Source: Mammaliicoccus vitulinus (GTDB lineage: Bacteria > Bacillota > Bacilli > Staphylococcales > Staphylococcaceae). From it: DNA of 64,000 bases. The position numbers and the translations under genes are program-made. Below are positions 52,500 to 61,448 of this stretch, piece by piece (the first letter of the stretch is position 1; the number at the start of each line of letters is the position of its first letter). A model generated the notes under the pieces. It had not been told where the DNA came from. It searched no databases and worked only from the letters and a program-made list of their open reading frames with translations. The DNA is taken from contig NZ_CP118974.1 of the NCBI RefSeq assembly GCF_029024305.1, forward strand, positions 558,001 through 622,000. Reading direction: 5' to 3'.

Positions 52500-53699
52500 A
52501 TGAATGAGCAAAAGATGGCAAAGCCGTCACTGTTTTTAATTATTATTCTAGGTTTGTTAACAGCTTTCGGACCATTTTCAATTGATATGTACTTACCAGC
52601 TTTACCTGAAATTAGTCGTGATTTTGATACGACGACTTCAAATACTCAACTAACGTTAACGCTATTCATGGTAGGATTAGCGATTGGACAAGTATTTGTT
52701 GGTCCACTCTCAGACTTTATTGGTCGTAAAAAGCCATTAATGGTTGCTTTAATTGTTTATACAATCGCATCTATTTTATGTGTGTTTGCACCAAATATAT
52801 ACATTATGATGGCATTAAGATTTATTCAAGGTTTTACAGGTGGTGCAGGAGCAGTTATTTCCCGGGCAATATCAAGCGACTTATATCAAGGTAAAGCGTT
52901 GACGAAATTTCTAGCTATTTTAATGTTAGTCAATGGTGTAGCGCCTATATTAGCGCCAGTATTGGGAGGTATTATTTTATCGTTTTCAACTTGGAAAATG
53001 GTGTTTATTTTGTTAACAGCTTTTGGGTTAATGATGTTTAGTTTGTCATCATTAAAATTATCAGAATCTTTACCGGAAGAAAAACGTTCATCAGGTAGAA
53101 TAAGCGAGGTTTTAAGTGATTTTAAAAACCTACTAAAAAGTCCAAAGTTCTTAATGCCTTTATTTATACAAGGCTGTACATATGTATTACTCTTTAGTTA
53201 CATATCTGCTTCACCGTTTATCACACAGTCTGTATACAACATTTCACCTTTGTCATTCAGTTGGATGTTTGCCTTTAATGGACTTGGATTAATATTATCA
53301 GGTCAAATCATCAATAAATTAGTTGATCATTATGACGAACATCTATTAATGCGTTTATTCGGTATGATTCAAATATTTGGAGTCATTATCGTCTCAATAA
53401 CACTGATAAATGGTTGGCCAATATGGTTGTTGATGATAGGGTTCTTCATACTTGTTAGCCCAGTTTCAGCAATAGGTGCGACTGGATTTTCGATAGCTAT
53501 GTCCAACAATAAAGGTGGCGCTGGAAGTGCTGCTAGTTTATTAGGATTATCTCAATTCTTGTTTGGTGGTCTAGTATCACCATTAGTAGGTATTAATGGC
53601 GAGCATGATGTCTTCCCATATGTCTTTACGATTGTTATTGTTTCTATTTTACTGATCATATTATATTTCATAAATAGTAAAGTTTTTAGAGCATCATAA
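52500..53699 (+). CDS. Bcr/CflA family multidrug exporter (MFS)
   Basis: A 399-residue major facilitator with 12 hydrophobic segments. The Bcr/CflA marks are GPFSIDMYLPALPEISRDF in segment 1, motif A GPLSDFIGRKKPLMVALIVY after segment 2, and GGAGAVISRAISSDL in the fourth region. Family members expel bicyclomycin, chloramphenicol, sulfathiazole or purines with proton influx; the cargo here is unknown. AAAGGAGCGTATTTC precedes the ATG. A bracketed promoter suggests a local repressor, which is not visible in the neighbourhood. Confidence 0.83.
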   Translation: MNEQKMAKPSLFLIIILGLLTAFGPFSIDMYLPALPEISRDFDTTTSNTQLTLTLFMVGLAIGQVFVGPLSDFIGRKKPLMVALIVYTIASILCVFAPNIYIMMALRFIQGFTGGAGAVISRAISSDLYQGKALTKFLAILMLVNGVAPILAPVLGGIILSFSTWKMVFILLTAFGLMMFSLSSLKLSESLPEEKRSSGRISEVLSDFKNLLKSPKFLMPLFIQGCTYVLLFSYISASPFITQSVYNISPLSFSWMFAFNGLGLILSGQIINKLVDHYDEHLLMRLFGMIQIFGVIIVSITLINGWPIWLLMIGFFILVSPVSAIGATGFSIAMSNNKGGAGSAASLLGLSQFLFGGLVSPLVGINGEHDVFPYVFTIVIVSILLIILYFINSKVFRAS

Positions 53700-53726
53700 T
53701 ATATGAATGTGAGAGGGGTTTTATAA

Positions 53727-54494
53727 ATGCCTTTATATTTCGATCATATTATTCACTACGTAAATGGTATAGCATCAATCGATTTTCCTAATCATCATAT
53801 TAAAAGCATTCAAGGTGGTAAGCATACGGAGTTAGGTACTTATAATCAGCTGAGTTATATCGATTTACATTATATAGAATGGATTGATGTATTTGATCAA
53901 CCTTTAGCACAATCTTACGCTCAAACAGAAGAAGGTAGACTAAGTTTTGCCAATACTTTTAAAGTGCGTAACGTATGTGAAGGATTTAAAAGAATATGCT
54001 TGAGGACAAATGATATCCATAAAGTAAAAGAACACCTTATGCAATTTGAACTTGATGTAGTAGGACCAATAGAAATGTCGCGCACAAAACCTGATGGCAC
54101 TGTTATCAATTGGCAATTACTCTATTTGGATGATGATAGTGATCTTGATTTACCTTTTATTATTCAGTGGGGTGAAAGCGATGAAGAAAGAAAGTCTGCA
54201 CTCAAAGCGTATTTTCATCATGATTTATCAATAGAGGGTGTAACTGTTCAAGTGAAGAACATCAAAAAAACGAGTGAAAATTGGCAATCATGGTATGGTC
54301 TAGTAGTATTTGAAGAAGATGAACAATATGTTAACTTAGGATTTACTGACGACAATGTCGTGATTACGTTAGAGAAAAATAATGATGAACAATATACGAC
54401 GTTATCATTAAATTCTGCACACATAAAAAAAGAAACGCGCACTTTTTACAAAGGCGCGTACTACTTATTTAAGCCTAATTTGCATAAACATTAA
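53727..54494 (+). CDS. VOC/glyoxalase-like domain protein
   Basis: A 255-residue protein with an N-terminal glyoxalase-like fold: MPLYFDHIIHYV, a glycine-containing HTELGTYNQLSYIDLHYIEW and LPFIIQWGESDEER are typical of the Glyoxalase_3 group. The C-terminal half (about 150-250) is a second weaker betaalpha unit. The group is uncharacterised. GAGAGGGGTTTTATAA precedes the ATG. It lies 27 bases after the exporter gene and may be cotranscribed. Its 3' end overlaps the convergent small membrane protein gene by 20 bases. Confidence 0.7.
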   Translation: MPLYFDHIIHYVNGIASIDFPNHHIKSIQGGKHTELGTYNQLSYIDLHYIEWIDVFDQPLAQSYAQTEEGRLSFANTFKVRNVCEGFKRICLRTNDIHKVKEHLMQFELDVVGPIEMSRTKPDGTVINWQLLYLDDDSDLDLPFIIQWGESDEERKSALKAYFHHDLSIEGVTVQVKNIKKTSENWQSWYGLVVFEEDEQYVNLGFTDDNVVITLEKNNDEQYTTLSLNSAHIKKETRTFYKGAYYLFKPNLHKH

Positions 54495-54732
54495 AGTAAA
54501 CACTTTGAATAATAAGTGCTAAATGAATTAATGCTATAATGGCACTGAGAATCGCTATAAGTAAAACGGATTTTCGGGCATTTTCCAGTATGAAAACGAT
54601 ACTTAACAAGAAGGTAAAGGCCACGATGATAATGCGATAACTTAAATAATTAATAGTGATATCAAAATTAAGGCTGATGATAATCATGATAATATTTAGG
54701 AGAATAAAAAGCGTTAGAAATAATTGTCTCAT
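54475..54732 (-). CDS. Small three-segment membrane protein, 85 aa
   Basis: I do not recognise a family. The product is almost wholly hydrophobic, with about three membrane segments (roughly residues 4-22, 32-49, 54-78). Start ATG 54732 lies behind AGGATTGAAATAT; a TTG three codons further up is possible. The gene is antisense to the last 20 bases of the VOC gene. The even spacing of hydrophobic segments and a ribosome site support it as real, but with little else to go on. Confidence 0.5.
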   Translation of the reverse strand: MRQLFLTLFILLNIIMIIISLNFDITINYLSYRIIIVAFTFLLSIVFILENARKSVLLIAILSAIIALIHLALIIQSVYFNVYAN

Positions 54733-54855
54733 ATATTTCAATCCTAACTATAATGGTTTATTTAACAAGTATAACAAATATTGGTCTTTTGCGTGAAATT
54801 ATAGTATGTTTCATTGTATAATTAATAGACGAATTGACAAAAAGGAGATTTATAA

Positions 54856-56112
54856 ATGACGATAAAGAAAATGAATATCACTCATGAGCAACATGATGAA
54901 TTTGTAAAGCAACATCCAAATGGTGATATGTTGCAACTTACAAAGTGGGCAGAATCCAAAAAGCTTACAGGTTGGTATTCTCGTCGTATAGCTGTTGGTG
55001 ACGGCGAAACGTTAACAGGAGTCGCACAACTGTTATTTAAAAAAGTGCCAAAATTACCATATACTTTATGTTACATATCTAGAGGTTTTGTTGTGGACTA
55101 TAAAGATGAAACTTCTGTTAAAGTACTATTTGAATTATCTAAAGAAATGGCGAGAAATGAGAAAAGTTACGCAATCAAAATTGATCCAGACATAGAAGTG
55201 GACCAATCAGAAGGTGTGCTTGAATATTTAACATCTTTAGGATTTGAACATAAAGGGTTTGAAGATGGCCTAAGCAAATCTTATATTCAACCACGTATGA
55301 CTATGATTACGAAAATTGATCAACCTGAAGAAGATTTAATGCAAAGTTTTGATAAACGAAATCGTTCACGTGTAAGAAACTCTTTAAAACGAGGAACAGA
55401 GTTAATTATTGGGAATCGTGATGATTTAAAAATCTTTGCACAAATTATGGAAGAAACAGGGGAAAGAGACAATTTCTTAACGAGAGATGTGTCATATTTT
55501 GAAAATATTTATGATCATTTACATCCTGACGGTGATTGTGAGTTATTCTTAGTTAAAGTTGTTCCTGATAATGTGTTGAAAGATTTGTTTAAAGAAAGAG
55601 ATGCATTATTAGAAGAAAAAGAGAAACTTACAAATAGAAGACAAACTAAAAAAGTTGTTAACCAATTGAATGATGCGGAAGAAAAATTAGGCAATTTTGA
55701 GAAACGTATTCAAGAAATGGAAGAATTAAAAGAACAAAAGCCAGATGGTGTTTATTTATCTGGAGGCATACTTATATTCTCCGGTAAGAAATCATATTAT
55801 TTATATGGTGCTTCATCAAATGAATACCGCGAGTTCTTACCAAACCATCGTATGATTATTGAAATGATGCGCTTTGCGAAAGAAAAAGGTGCTGATAAGT
55901 TTGACTTTGGTGGTACAGATAATGACCCTGATCAAGATCATGAACATTATGGCTTATGGGCATTTAAGAGAGTATGGGGAACATACTTAAGTGAAAAAAT
56001 TGGTGAGTTTGATTATGTATTAAACAAACCACTATATACAGCGATTGAAAAGGTTAAACCTGCTGTCTCAACTTATAAGCGTAAGATTGAAAAGAAAATC
56101 AAAAGAAAATAA
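54856..56112 (+). CDS. femX: Lipid II:glycine glycyltransferase FemX (FmhB)
   Basis: Adds the first glycine to the lysine of lipid II with glycyl-tRNA, starting the interpeptide bridge; essential in S. aureus. The 418-residue Fem protein has two GNAT-like halves, with HPNGDMLQLTKWAESKKL near residues 19-36 and YGLWAFKRVWGTYLSEKIGE near 374-393. Between them is a long charged coiled coil (about 245-297). The sequence is very close to S. aureus FmhB as I recall it. AAAGGAGATTTATAA precedes the ATG. Single gene followed by a terminator. Confidence 0.93.
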   Translation: MTIKKMNITHEQHDEFVKQHPNGDMLQLTKWAESKKLTGWYSRRIAVGDGETLTGVAQLLFKKVPKLPYTLCYISRGFVVDYKDETSVKVLFELSKEMARNEKSYAIKIDPDIEVDQSEGVLEYLTSLGFEHKGFEDGLSKSYIQPRMTMITKIDQPEEDLMQSFDKRNRSRVRNSLKRGTELIIGNRDDLKIFAQIMEETGERDNFLTRDVSYFENIYDHLHPDGDCELFLVKVVPDNVLKDLFKERDALLEEKEKLTNRRQTKKVVNQLNDAEEKLGNFEKRIQEMEELKEQKPDGVYLSGGILIFSGKKSYYLYGASSNEYREFLPNHRMIIEMMRFAKEKGADKFDFGGTDNDPDQDHEHYGLWAFKRVWGTYLSEKIGEFDYVLNKPLYTAIEKVKPAVSTYKRKIEKKIKRK

Positions 56113-56123
56113 ACATAGAATAA

Positions 56124-56167
56124 AAAGCACTAAAACTTTAAATTATTTAAATTTTAGTGCTTTCTTT
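56124..56167 (+). terminator. femX terminator
   Basis: AAAGCACTAAAA (56124-56135) pairs with TTTTAGTGCTTT (56152-56163), with an A/T palindrome inside. Confidence 0.85.
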
Positions 56168-56177
56168 ATGTAGAGGT

Positions 56178-56216
56178 TTGATTTACAAATAATATATATT
56201 ACAATTATTTACAAAT
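56178..56216 (+). promoter_or_regulatory. Promoter of the RND pump with direct repeats
   Basis: TTGATT (56178-56183), 16-base spacer, TACAAT (56200-56205). ATTTACAAAT occurs twice, at 56181-56190 and 56207-56216, one overlapping the -35 and the other just after the -10. This is the layout expected of paired repressor sites. Confidence 0.5.
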
Positions 56217-56237
56217 GATAAATTAGGGGGAAATTAA

Positions 56238-59200
56238 GTGGTTCAAAAAATGATTAAGTTTTCGCTGAATAATAAGTTTGCGATTTTATTAATGACATTA
56301 ATTATTTTACTAGGCGGTATTTATTCAGCATTTAAAATGAAACTAGAGTTATTACCTGATGTAACAACACCTGTTATTACTGTTACAACACCATATCCAG
56401 GTGCTACTCCAGAAAGTGTGTTAGAAAATGTCACCGAACCAGTGGAGAAAGAAGTACAAAATCTGGAAGGTGTACAAAATGTAACTAGTCAATCGTTAGA
56501 AAATGCTTCAGCAATCACATTGGAATATACATATCAAACAGACATGGATGAAGCTGAAACAGAATTGAAAAAGAAATTAGAAGCACTTAAATTACCAGAA
56601 GGTGTAGAAGATCCTGACATGAGTCGTATGTCTATGTACTCATTTCCGGTTGTAAGTTACTCTATTTCCGACAAAAATAACGACTTAAAAAAAGCTACGA
56701 AGCAAATGCAATCTGACTTAATTCCTAAATTAGAAAAAGTAGATGGTGTTCAAAATGTTTCGTTATCCGGACAAACATTAGAAGAAGTCAATTTAGAGTT
56801 TGATCAAAATGAATTATCAAAACGAGGTATGACCGAAGATGAAGTACTTCAATATATTGATGGTGCTACGAAAGAATCACCTCTAGGGTTATACACATTT
56901 GGCGATGATTTGAAATCTATTGTCGTAGATGGAAGATTTACGTCAATCAAAGCATTAAACGATTTAGAAATCCCGATGACTGGTGGTGCTTCCAGTGGTG
57001 GACAGCAAGCTTCCCAAGGTGATGCAAGCCAGGCACAACAAGGTGGACAAAGTAGTCAATCATCAGGTGACGAAGAATCTAGTGCAACACAAAGCATTCC
57101 ATCTGTGAAATTATCTGACATAGCAGATGTTAAAAAAGAGAAGAAACGGGACTCTATCTCTAAAACAAATGGTAAAGATGCATTAGCTTTACAAGTTACT
57201 AAAGCTACTGATGCTAACTTAGTAGATGTTGTAGATAATGTAGATAAAGAAGTAGAAGCATATAAAAAAGATCATAAAAATATAGAATCTGTTCAGTTGA
57301 TGGAAACAGCATCTACGATTAAAGATTCAGTATCTACGATGGTTGAAAAAGCATTGATTGGTTCAATCGTTGCTGTAATCATTATTATGTTCTTCTTAAG
57401 AGATATTAAATCAACCATTATAGCAATGGTCTCTATTCCAATGTCGTTGTTAATGGCATTAATAGGATTAAAAGCAATGGATGTCTCCTTAAATATCTTA
57501 ACGTTAGGAGCATTAACAGTCGCAATTGGACGTGTTATTGATGATTCTATTGTTGTTATTGAAAATATTTATCGAAGAATGACAGATAAAGGTGAGACAC
57601 TTAAAGGCAGTAAGCTCATCACAAGTGCAACAAAAGAGATGTTTATTCCAATCATGTCTTCAACGATTGTTACAATTGTCGTGTTCTTACCATTAGCATT
57701 TGTAACAGGACAAATTGGAGAAATGTTTAGACCGTTCGCTTTAGCAGTTGCATTTAGTTTATTAGCTTCATTGCTTATCGCGTTAACAATCGTTCCAGTG
57801 TTATCCCACATGTTCTTTAAAAACGGCATTAAAAAGGCTAAGAAGGAAAAAGGACATTGGTTAGCTCATAAATATAAAGGCATTTTGAAATGGAATTTAA
57901 ACCATAAATGGGTAGTTATTTTATTAAGTTTAGTACTTGTAGTTGCAAGTATTGCACTTGTATTTACGCCTTATATTGGTAAATCATTTATTGATACAGG
58001 GGAAGACAAGATGTTAGCCCTCACATATAAACCATCTCCAGGTGAAAAAGAAGAACAAGTAGTTAAAAATGGAGAACAAGCTGAGAAATATTTATCAAAA
58101 GATAAAAACGTAGAATTTGTACAATATAGTGTAGGTGGAGAAAATCCATTCAATCCATCAGCTAAAAATGATATGGCTTTAATGGTGAAATATGATAAAG
58201 ACACACCTGATTGGGATAATGTTGGTAAAGATGTAATGGATCATATAGGCGCATTTAACCATAAAGGTGAGTGGAAACAACAAGACTTCTCAACAGGTGG
58301 AACAGCTAATGAAGTTTCTGTGAAAGTATCTGGACCAACAACAGATGCCATAGAAGGTACTGTTAAAGACGTTGAAAAAGAAATGAAGAAAGTTAAAGGT
58401 GTTGAAAACGTTAGTTCAAACCTTTCTGAGTCATATGAGCAGTTCGATGTAAAAGTAGATCAAAACAAAGCGAGTAAACTAGGTCTATCAGCCGGACAAA
58501 TCGCTATGACGCTTAACCAAACAACTCAAAATAAAGTAGTCACTAAATTAAATGATGATGGTAAATCAATCGATGTAAAACTGACTAAGAAAGAAGAGAC
58601 AGACTGGTCAGAAGATAAATTGGAAAATACAAAAATCACTTCACCTCTAGGTAAAGATGTTAAATTAAGTGATATTGCTACATTAGAGAAAACAACTTCT
58701 CCAGATACGATTACGAGAGAGAATGATAAAATCTCAGTATCTGTAGATGCCAAAATTACTGCTGACGATGTTGCAAAAGTGACAACTGATGTAAATCAAA
58801 AAGTATCTAAAGTGGATACTCCCGCTGGCGTAGATTTAAATGTTGGGGGTACAAATGATGATATAAATGAAGCAATCGAACAGTTAGTATTAGCAATGGC
58901 AGCAGCAATACTTATAGTATATTTAGTTATCGTATTAACATTTAAAGGTGGATTAGCACCATTTTCAATATTATTCTCATTACCAGTATCTATCATTGGT
59001 GTTATCGCTGGATTGTTAGTTACACAAGAAACGATTTCAGTACCAAGTATGATCGGTATGTTGATGCTTATCGGTATAGTTGTGACAAATGCTATTGTAT
59101 TAATTGATAGAGTAATTAATATGGAACAAGCAGGCATGTCGACAAGAGAAGCATTAATAGAAGCAGCGGGTACACGTTTAAGACCTATTCTTATGACAGC

Positions 59201-59402
59201 GTTAGCGACAATTGGAGCATTAGTGCCACTGTTATTTGGTGGAGGCAGTTCAGTATTAATCTCTAAAGCATTAGCCATTACAGTAATAGGCGGATTAGTA
59301 TCATCTACAATACTAACTTTACTAGTCGTACCAATTACTTATGAAATTATAATGAAATTCAAAAAGAAAATATTTAAAAGTCCTAAAGAACAAATAGACT
59401 AA
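56238..59402 (+). CDS. RND family efflux transporter (AcrB/SwrC-like)
   Basis: A 1054-residue resistance-nodulation-division pump: 12 membrane segments with two large outside loops after segments 1 and 7. Segment 4 carries GRVIDDSIVVIENIYRR, matching the VDDAIVVVEN proton-relay motif of AcrB. Low-complexity Gln/Ser/Gly residues (about 247-286) interrupt the first outside loop. Gram-positive RND pumps such as SwrC act on surfactants, fatty acids or drugs, possibly without an outer-membrane partner; no adaptor gene lies nearby. GTG 56238 follows AGGGGG at 7 bases. Its place beside femX matches S. aureus. Confidence 0.85.
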   Translation: MVQKMIKFSLNNKFAILLMTLIILLGGIYSAFKMKLELLPDVTTPVITVTTPYPGATPESVLENVTEPVEKEVQNLEGVQNVTSQSLENASAITLEYTYQTDMDEAETELKKKLEALKLPEGVEDPDMSRMSMYSFPVVSYSISDKNNDLKKATKQMQSDLIPKLEKVDGVQNVSLSGQTLEEVNLEFDQNELSKRGMTEDEVLQYIDGATKESPLGLYTFGDDLKSIVVDGRFTSIKALNDLEIPMTGGASSGGQQASQGDASQAQQGGQSSQSSGDEESSATQSIPSVKLSDIADVKKEKKRDSISKTNGKDALALQVTKATDANLVDVVDNVDKEVEAYKKDHKNIESVQLMETASTIKDSVSTMVEKALIGSIVAVIIIMFFLRDIKSTIIAMVSIPMSLLMALIGLKAMDVSLNILTLGALTVAIGRVIDDSIVVIENIYRRMTDKGETLKGSKLITSATKEMFIPIMSSTIVTIVVFLPLAFVTGQIGEMFRPFALAVAFSLLASLLIALTIVPVLSHMFFKNGIKKAKKEKGHWLAHKYKGILKWNLNHKWVVILLSLVLVVASIALVFTPYIGKSFIDTGEDKMLALTYKPSPGEKEEQVVKNGEQAEKYLSKDKNVEFVQYSVGGENPFNPSAKNDMALMVKYDKDTPDWDNVGKDVMDHIGAFNHKGEWKQQDFSTGGTANEVSVKVSGPTTDAIEGTVKDVEKEMKKVKGVENVSSNLSESYEQFDVKVDQNKASKLGLSAGQIAMTLNQTTQNKVVTKLNDDGKSIDVKLTKKEETDWSEDKLENTKITSPLGKDVKLSDIATLEKTTSPDTITRENDKISVSVDAKITADDVAKVTTDVNQKVSKVDTPAGVDLNVGGTNDDINEAIEQLVLAMAAAILIVYLVIVLTFKGGLAPFSILFSLPVSIIGVIAGLLVTQETISVPSMIGMLMLIGIVVTNAIVLIDRVINMEQAGMSTREALIEAAGTRLRPILMTALATIGALVPLLFGGGSSVLISKALAITVIGGLVSSTILTLLVVPITYEIIMKFKKKIFKSPKEQID

Positions 59403-59441
59403 GTTGTAATGAAGTATAGGATAGACAATCCTTTCTCAAAT

Positions 59442-59487
59442 AAACCTTCCAATCCGGTGGCATGAACCTACGGATTGGAAGGTTTTT
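59442..59487 (+). terminator. Terminator of the RND pump gene
   Basis: A 15-bp perfect stem (59442-59456 with 59471-59485), then TT; loop of 14 bases. Confidence 0.9.
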
Positions 59488-59563
59488 ATATTTTTATTAG
59501 AGCATATTTCATTTAGAATAAGGTAGTAAACGTATATGTAACTTCTAATATCAACACTAAATA

Positions 59564-59614
59564 ATGTAATAAGAATCAATTTTGCACTTTTATTTCTTAG
59601 TGATGTAATAAGAA
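59564..59614 (+). repeat. Direct repeats before the aminotransferase gene
   Basis: ATGTAATAAGAA occurs identically at 59564-59575 and 59603-59614, 39 bases apart, upstream of the promoter at 59620-59647. The second copy also forms TTTCTTA-N9-TAAGAAA with preceding bases. Confidence 0.55.
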
Positions 59615-59619
59615 AATAC

Positions 59620-59647
59620 TTGTGTGTACTTCATACTTTGATAGAAT
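59620..59647 (+). promoter_or_regulatory. Aminotransferase promoter
   Basis: TTGTGT (59620-59625), 16-base spacer, TAGAAT (59642-59647). Confidence 0.45.
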
Positions 59648-59700
59648 ATATGCATATATAATTTTAGCTAGATGAAATTTTATTTTGAGGAGTCGTTATT

Positions 59701-60861
59701 GTGCCGATATCAAAACTATTATCAGAAATACCAGACAGTTACTTTGGAAAGACGATGGGGCGTAAGGTTGAACATGGCTCACTACCCCTTATTAATATGG
59801 CAGTGGGTATACCAGATGGTGAAACACCTAAAGTTATCGTCGATGAATTTAAGCATGCAGTTCAAAAGCCTGAAAATCAAAAGTATGGTGCTTTTCATGG
59901 TAAAGAATCTTTTAAAAAGGCTATAGTAGATTTTTATAAAAGGCAATATGACGTGGAATTAGATCAAGAAGAAGAAGTTTGTATATTATTTGGTACGAAA
60001 AATGGTTTAGTTGCTTTACCTATTTGCGTCGTTGATCCTGATGATTATGTATTATTACCAAACCCTGGATACACAGATTATTTAGCGGGGGTATTACTTG
60101 CTCGAGCTCATCCATATTCTTTAGAACTCACTTCAGAAAATCATTATTTACCTAACTGGGATGACATAGATCATGAAATTTTAGATAAGACGAAACTTAT
60201 TTATTTAACGTATCCGAATAACCCGACTGGTTCTGTTGCAAGTGAGCAATTTTTTGATGATACTATAAACAAGTTCAAGAATAGTAAAACAAATATCGTA
60301 CATGACTTTGCATATAGTGCTTTCGGCTTTGATAAGAAGAACCCAAGCATACTTCAGTCTGAAGGTGCGAAAGATACAGCTATAGAAATATTCTCACTTT
60401 CTAAAGGGTATAACATGTCAGGCTATAGAGTTGGTTTTGCTGTAGGGAATAAAGATATGATAGCTGCTTTGAAAAAGTATCAAACACATACGCATGCTGG
60501 TATGTTTGGGGCTTTGCAAGATGCGAGTACTGTCGCTTTAAATGAATGTGATGATTTTCTTGTTGAACAAAATGAAATATTCAAAAATAGAAGAAATCAC
60601 TTTGAAGCTGCTTTAAGAGAAGTGGATATTCCTTTTGAACCGATGAAAGGTGGTATTTTCTTATGGTTACAGACGCCTGCTCAATATGATGGAGAAGCGT
60701 TTGTCGAATATTTATTGCAAGAGCAGTCCATTTTAGTAGCACCTGGTATCCCATTTGGTGATAATGGCAAAAATTATGTAAGAATTTCATTAGCACTGAG
60801 CGATTCAGAGTTAGCAGAAGGTGCTAAAAGATTACAAAATCTTGCTCATTTATACAAATAA
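59701..60861 (+). CDS. PLP-dependent class I/II aminotransferase
   Basis: A 386-residue fold-type I aminotransferase. PLP contacts are visible: GTKNGLVAL, YPNNPTGSV with the Asn, DFAYSAFGFD with the Asp-Tyr pair, and the Schiff-base lysine in FSLSKGYNMSGYRVGF; the substrate Arg is in NYVRISLAL. The closest functional types are aspartate, LL-diaminopimelate or alanine aminotransferase-like enzymes, not separable by eye. GTG start 59701 is 8 bases after GAGGAG. Single gene with own promoter and two upstream direct repeats that could bind a regulator. Confidence 0.85.
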   Translation: MPISKLLSEIPDSYFGKTMGRKVEHGSLPLINMAVGIPDGETPKVIVDEFKHAVQKPENQKYGAFHGKESFKKAIVDFYKRQYDVELDQEEEVCILFGTKNGLVALPICVVDPDDYVLLPNPGYTDYLAGVLLARAHPYSLELTSENHYLPNWDDIDHEILDKTKLIYLTYPNNPTGSVASEQFFDDTINKFKNSKTNIVHDFAYSAFGFDKKNPSILQSEGAKDTAIEIFSLSKGYNMSGYRVGFAVGNKDMIAALKKYQTHTHAGMFGALQDASTVALNECDDFLVEQNEIFKNRRNHFEAALREVDIPFEPMKGGIFLWLQTPAQYDGEAFVEYLLQEQSILVAPGIPFGDNGKNYVRISLALSDSELAEGAKRLQNLAHLYK

Positions 60862-60894
60862 AAAAATCGCATGACTGAGTCATACGATTTTGTC
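60862..60894. terminator. Terminator after the aminotransferase gene
   Basis: AAAATCG with ATGA (60863-60873) pairs with TCAT and CGATTTT (60879-60890), one internal mismatch, in an A-rich/T-rich context between convergent genes. Confidence 0.65.
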
Positions 60895-60897
60895 TTA

Positions 60898-61218
60898 TTA
60901 AAAAGTGATAAATAGTAATATGACATAAATAACGAGTATAAATATTGTCATATAATTTAAGAGTTTGACGGCTTTCTTATCTTTAATTCGGTATTTAAAT
61001 GCTGTGATTTCTATATTGATGACTAAGCAAACAAGAACCGCTAAAATCCACCAAATTTGAGTAGCGAATCCAATGACGATACTTCCAAGAAAGACGATTA
61101 GCATCAAACCCATTATGAATCTTAAAGCTTGAGTAAGCATTGTATGTAGTTGAAATATACTTAAATAACTTATAATAAGATAAATAAGGGTAAATAATAA
61201 AAGTATGAGAATTAACAT
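60898..61218 (-). CDS. Small membrane protein, 106 aa
   Basis: I cannot name a family with confidence. The protein has about four hydrophobic segments (roughly residues 2-22, 33-52, 56-71, 88-105), with a basic loop KYRIKDKKAVK between the third and fourth. AAAGGAAAACACT precedes the ATG. The gene lies 15 bases downstream of the small coiled-coil gene at 61234-61401 and on the same strand, so the two probably share an mRNA. Confidence 0.6.
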   Translation of the reverse strand: MLILILLLFTLIYLIISYLSIFQLHTMLTQALRFIMGLMLIVFLGSIVIGFATQIWWILAVLVCLVINIEITAFKYRIKDKKAVKLLNYMTIFILVIYVILLFITF

Positions 61219-61233
61219 AGTGTTTTCCTTTCG

Positions 61234-61401
61234 TTAATCTTGATTGAGTTGAGAGCGGACTTTGCTGATTTCTTCTTCAATTTGAACAAGTTGTTTTTCT
61301 AATAAATCAGTTGCATGACCAGTAGACTCTCTTTTTTCTAGATCATTTTGTATACGTACATAATCATATTTCAGTTCTGAAAGTTGTTGGTTTAAATCCA
61401 T
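61234..61401 (-). CDS. Small coiled-coil protein (SE1832 family-like), 55 aa
   Basis: A 55-residue, highly charged helical protein with heptad-like spacing (LNQQLSELKYDYVRIQNDLEKRE in parts; LLEKQLVQIEEEISKVRSQL), predicted to form a coiled coil. It resembles a small conserved staphylococcal protein named SE1832 family, as I recall it. AAAAGGAGTGTTTAAA before ATG 61401 strongly supports this start; 24 further in-frame upstream codons were rejected because they enter the divergent ybaK gene. Function unknown; probably cotranscribed with the next membrane protein gene. Confidence 0.7.
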   Translation of the reverse strand: MDLNQQLSELKYDYVRIQNDLEKRESTGHATDLLEKQLVQIEEEISKVRSQLNQD

Positions 61402-61448
61402 TTTAAACACTCCTTTTAAATTAACTTTATCTTGAAGTAGGTGATAAA

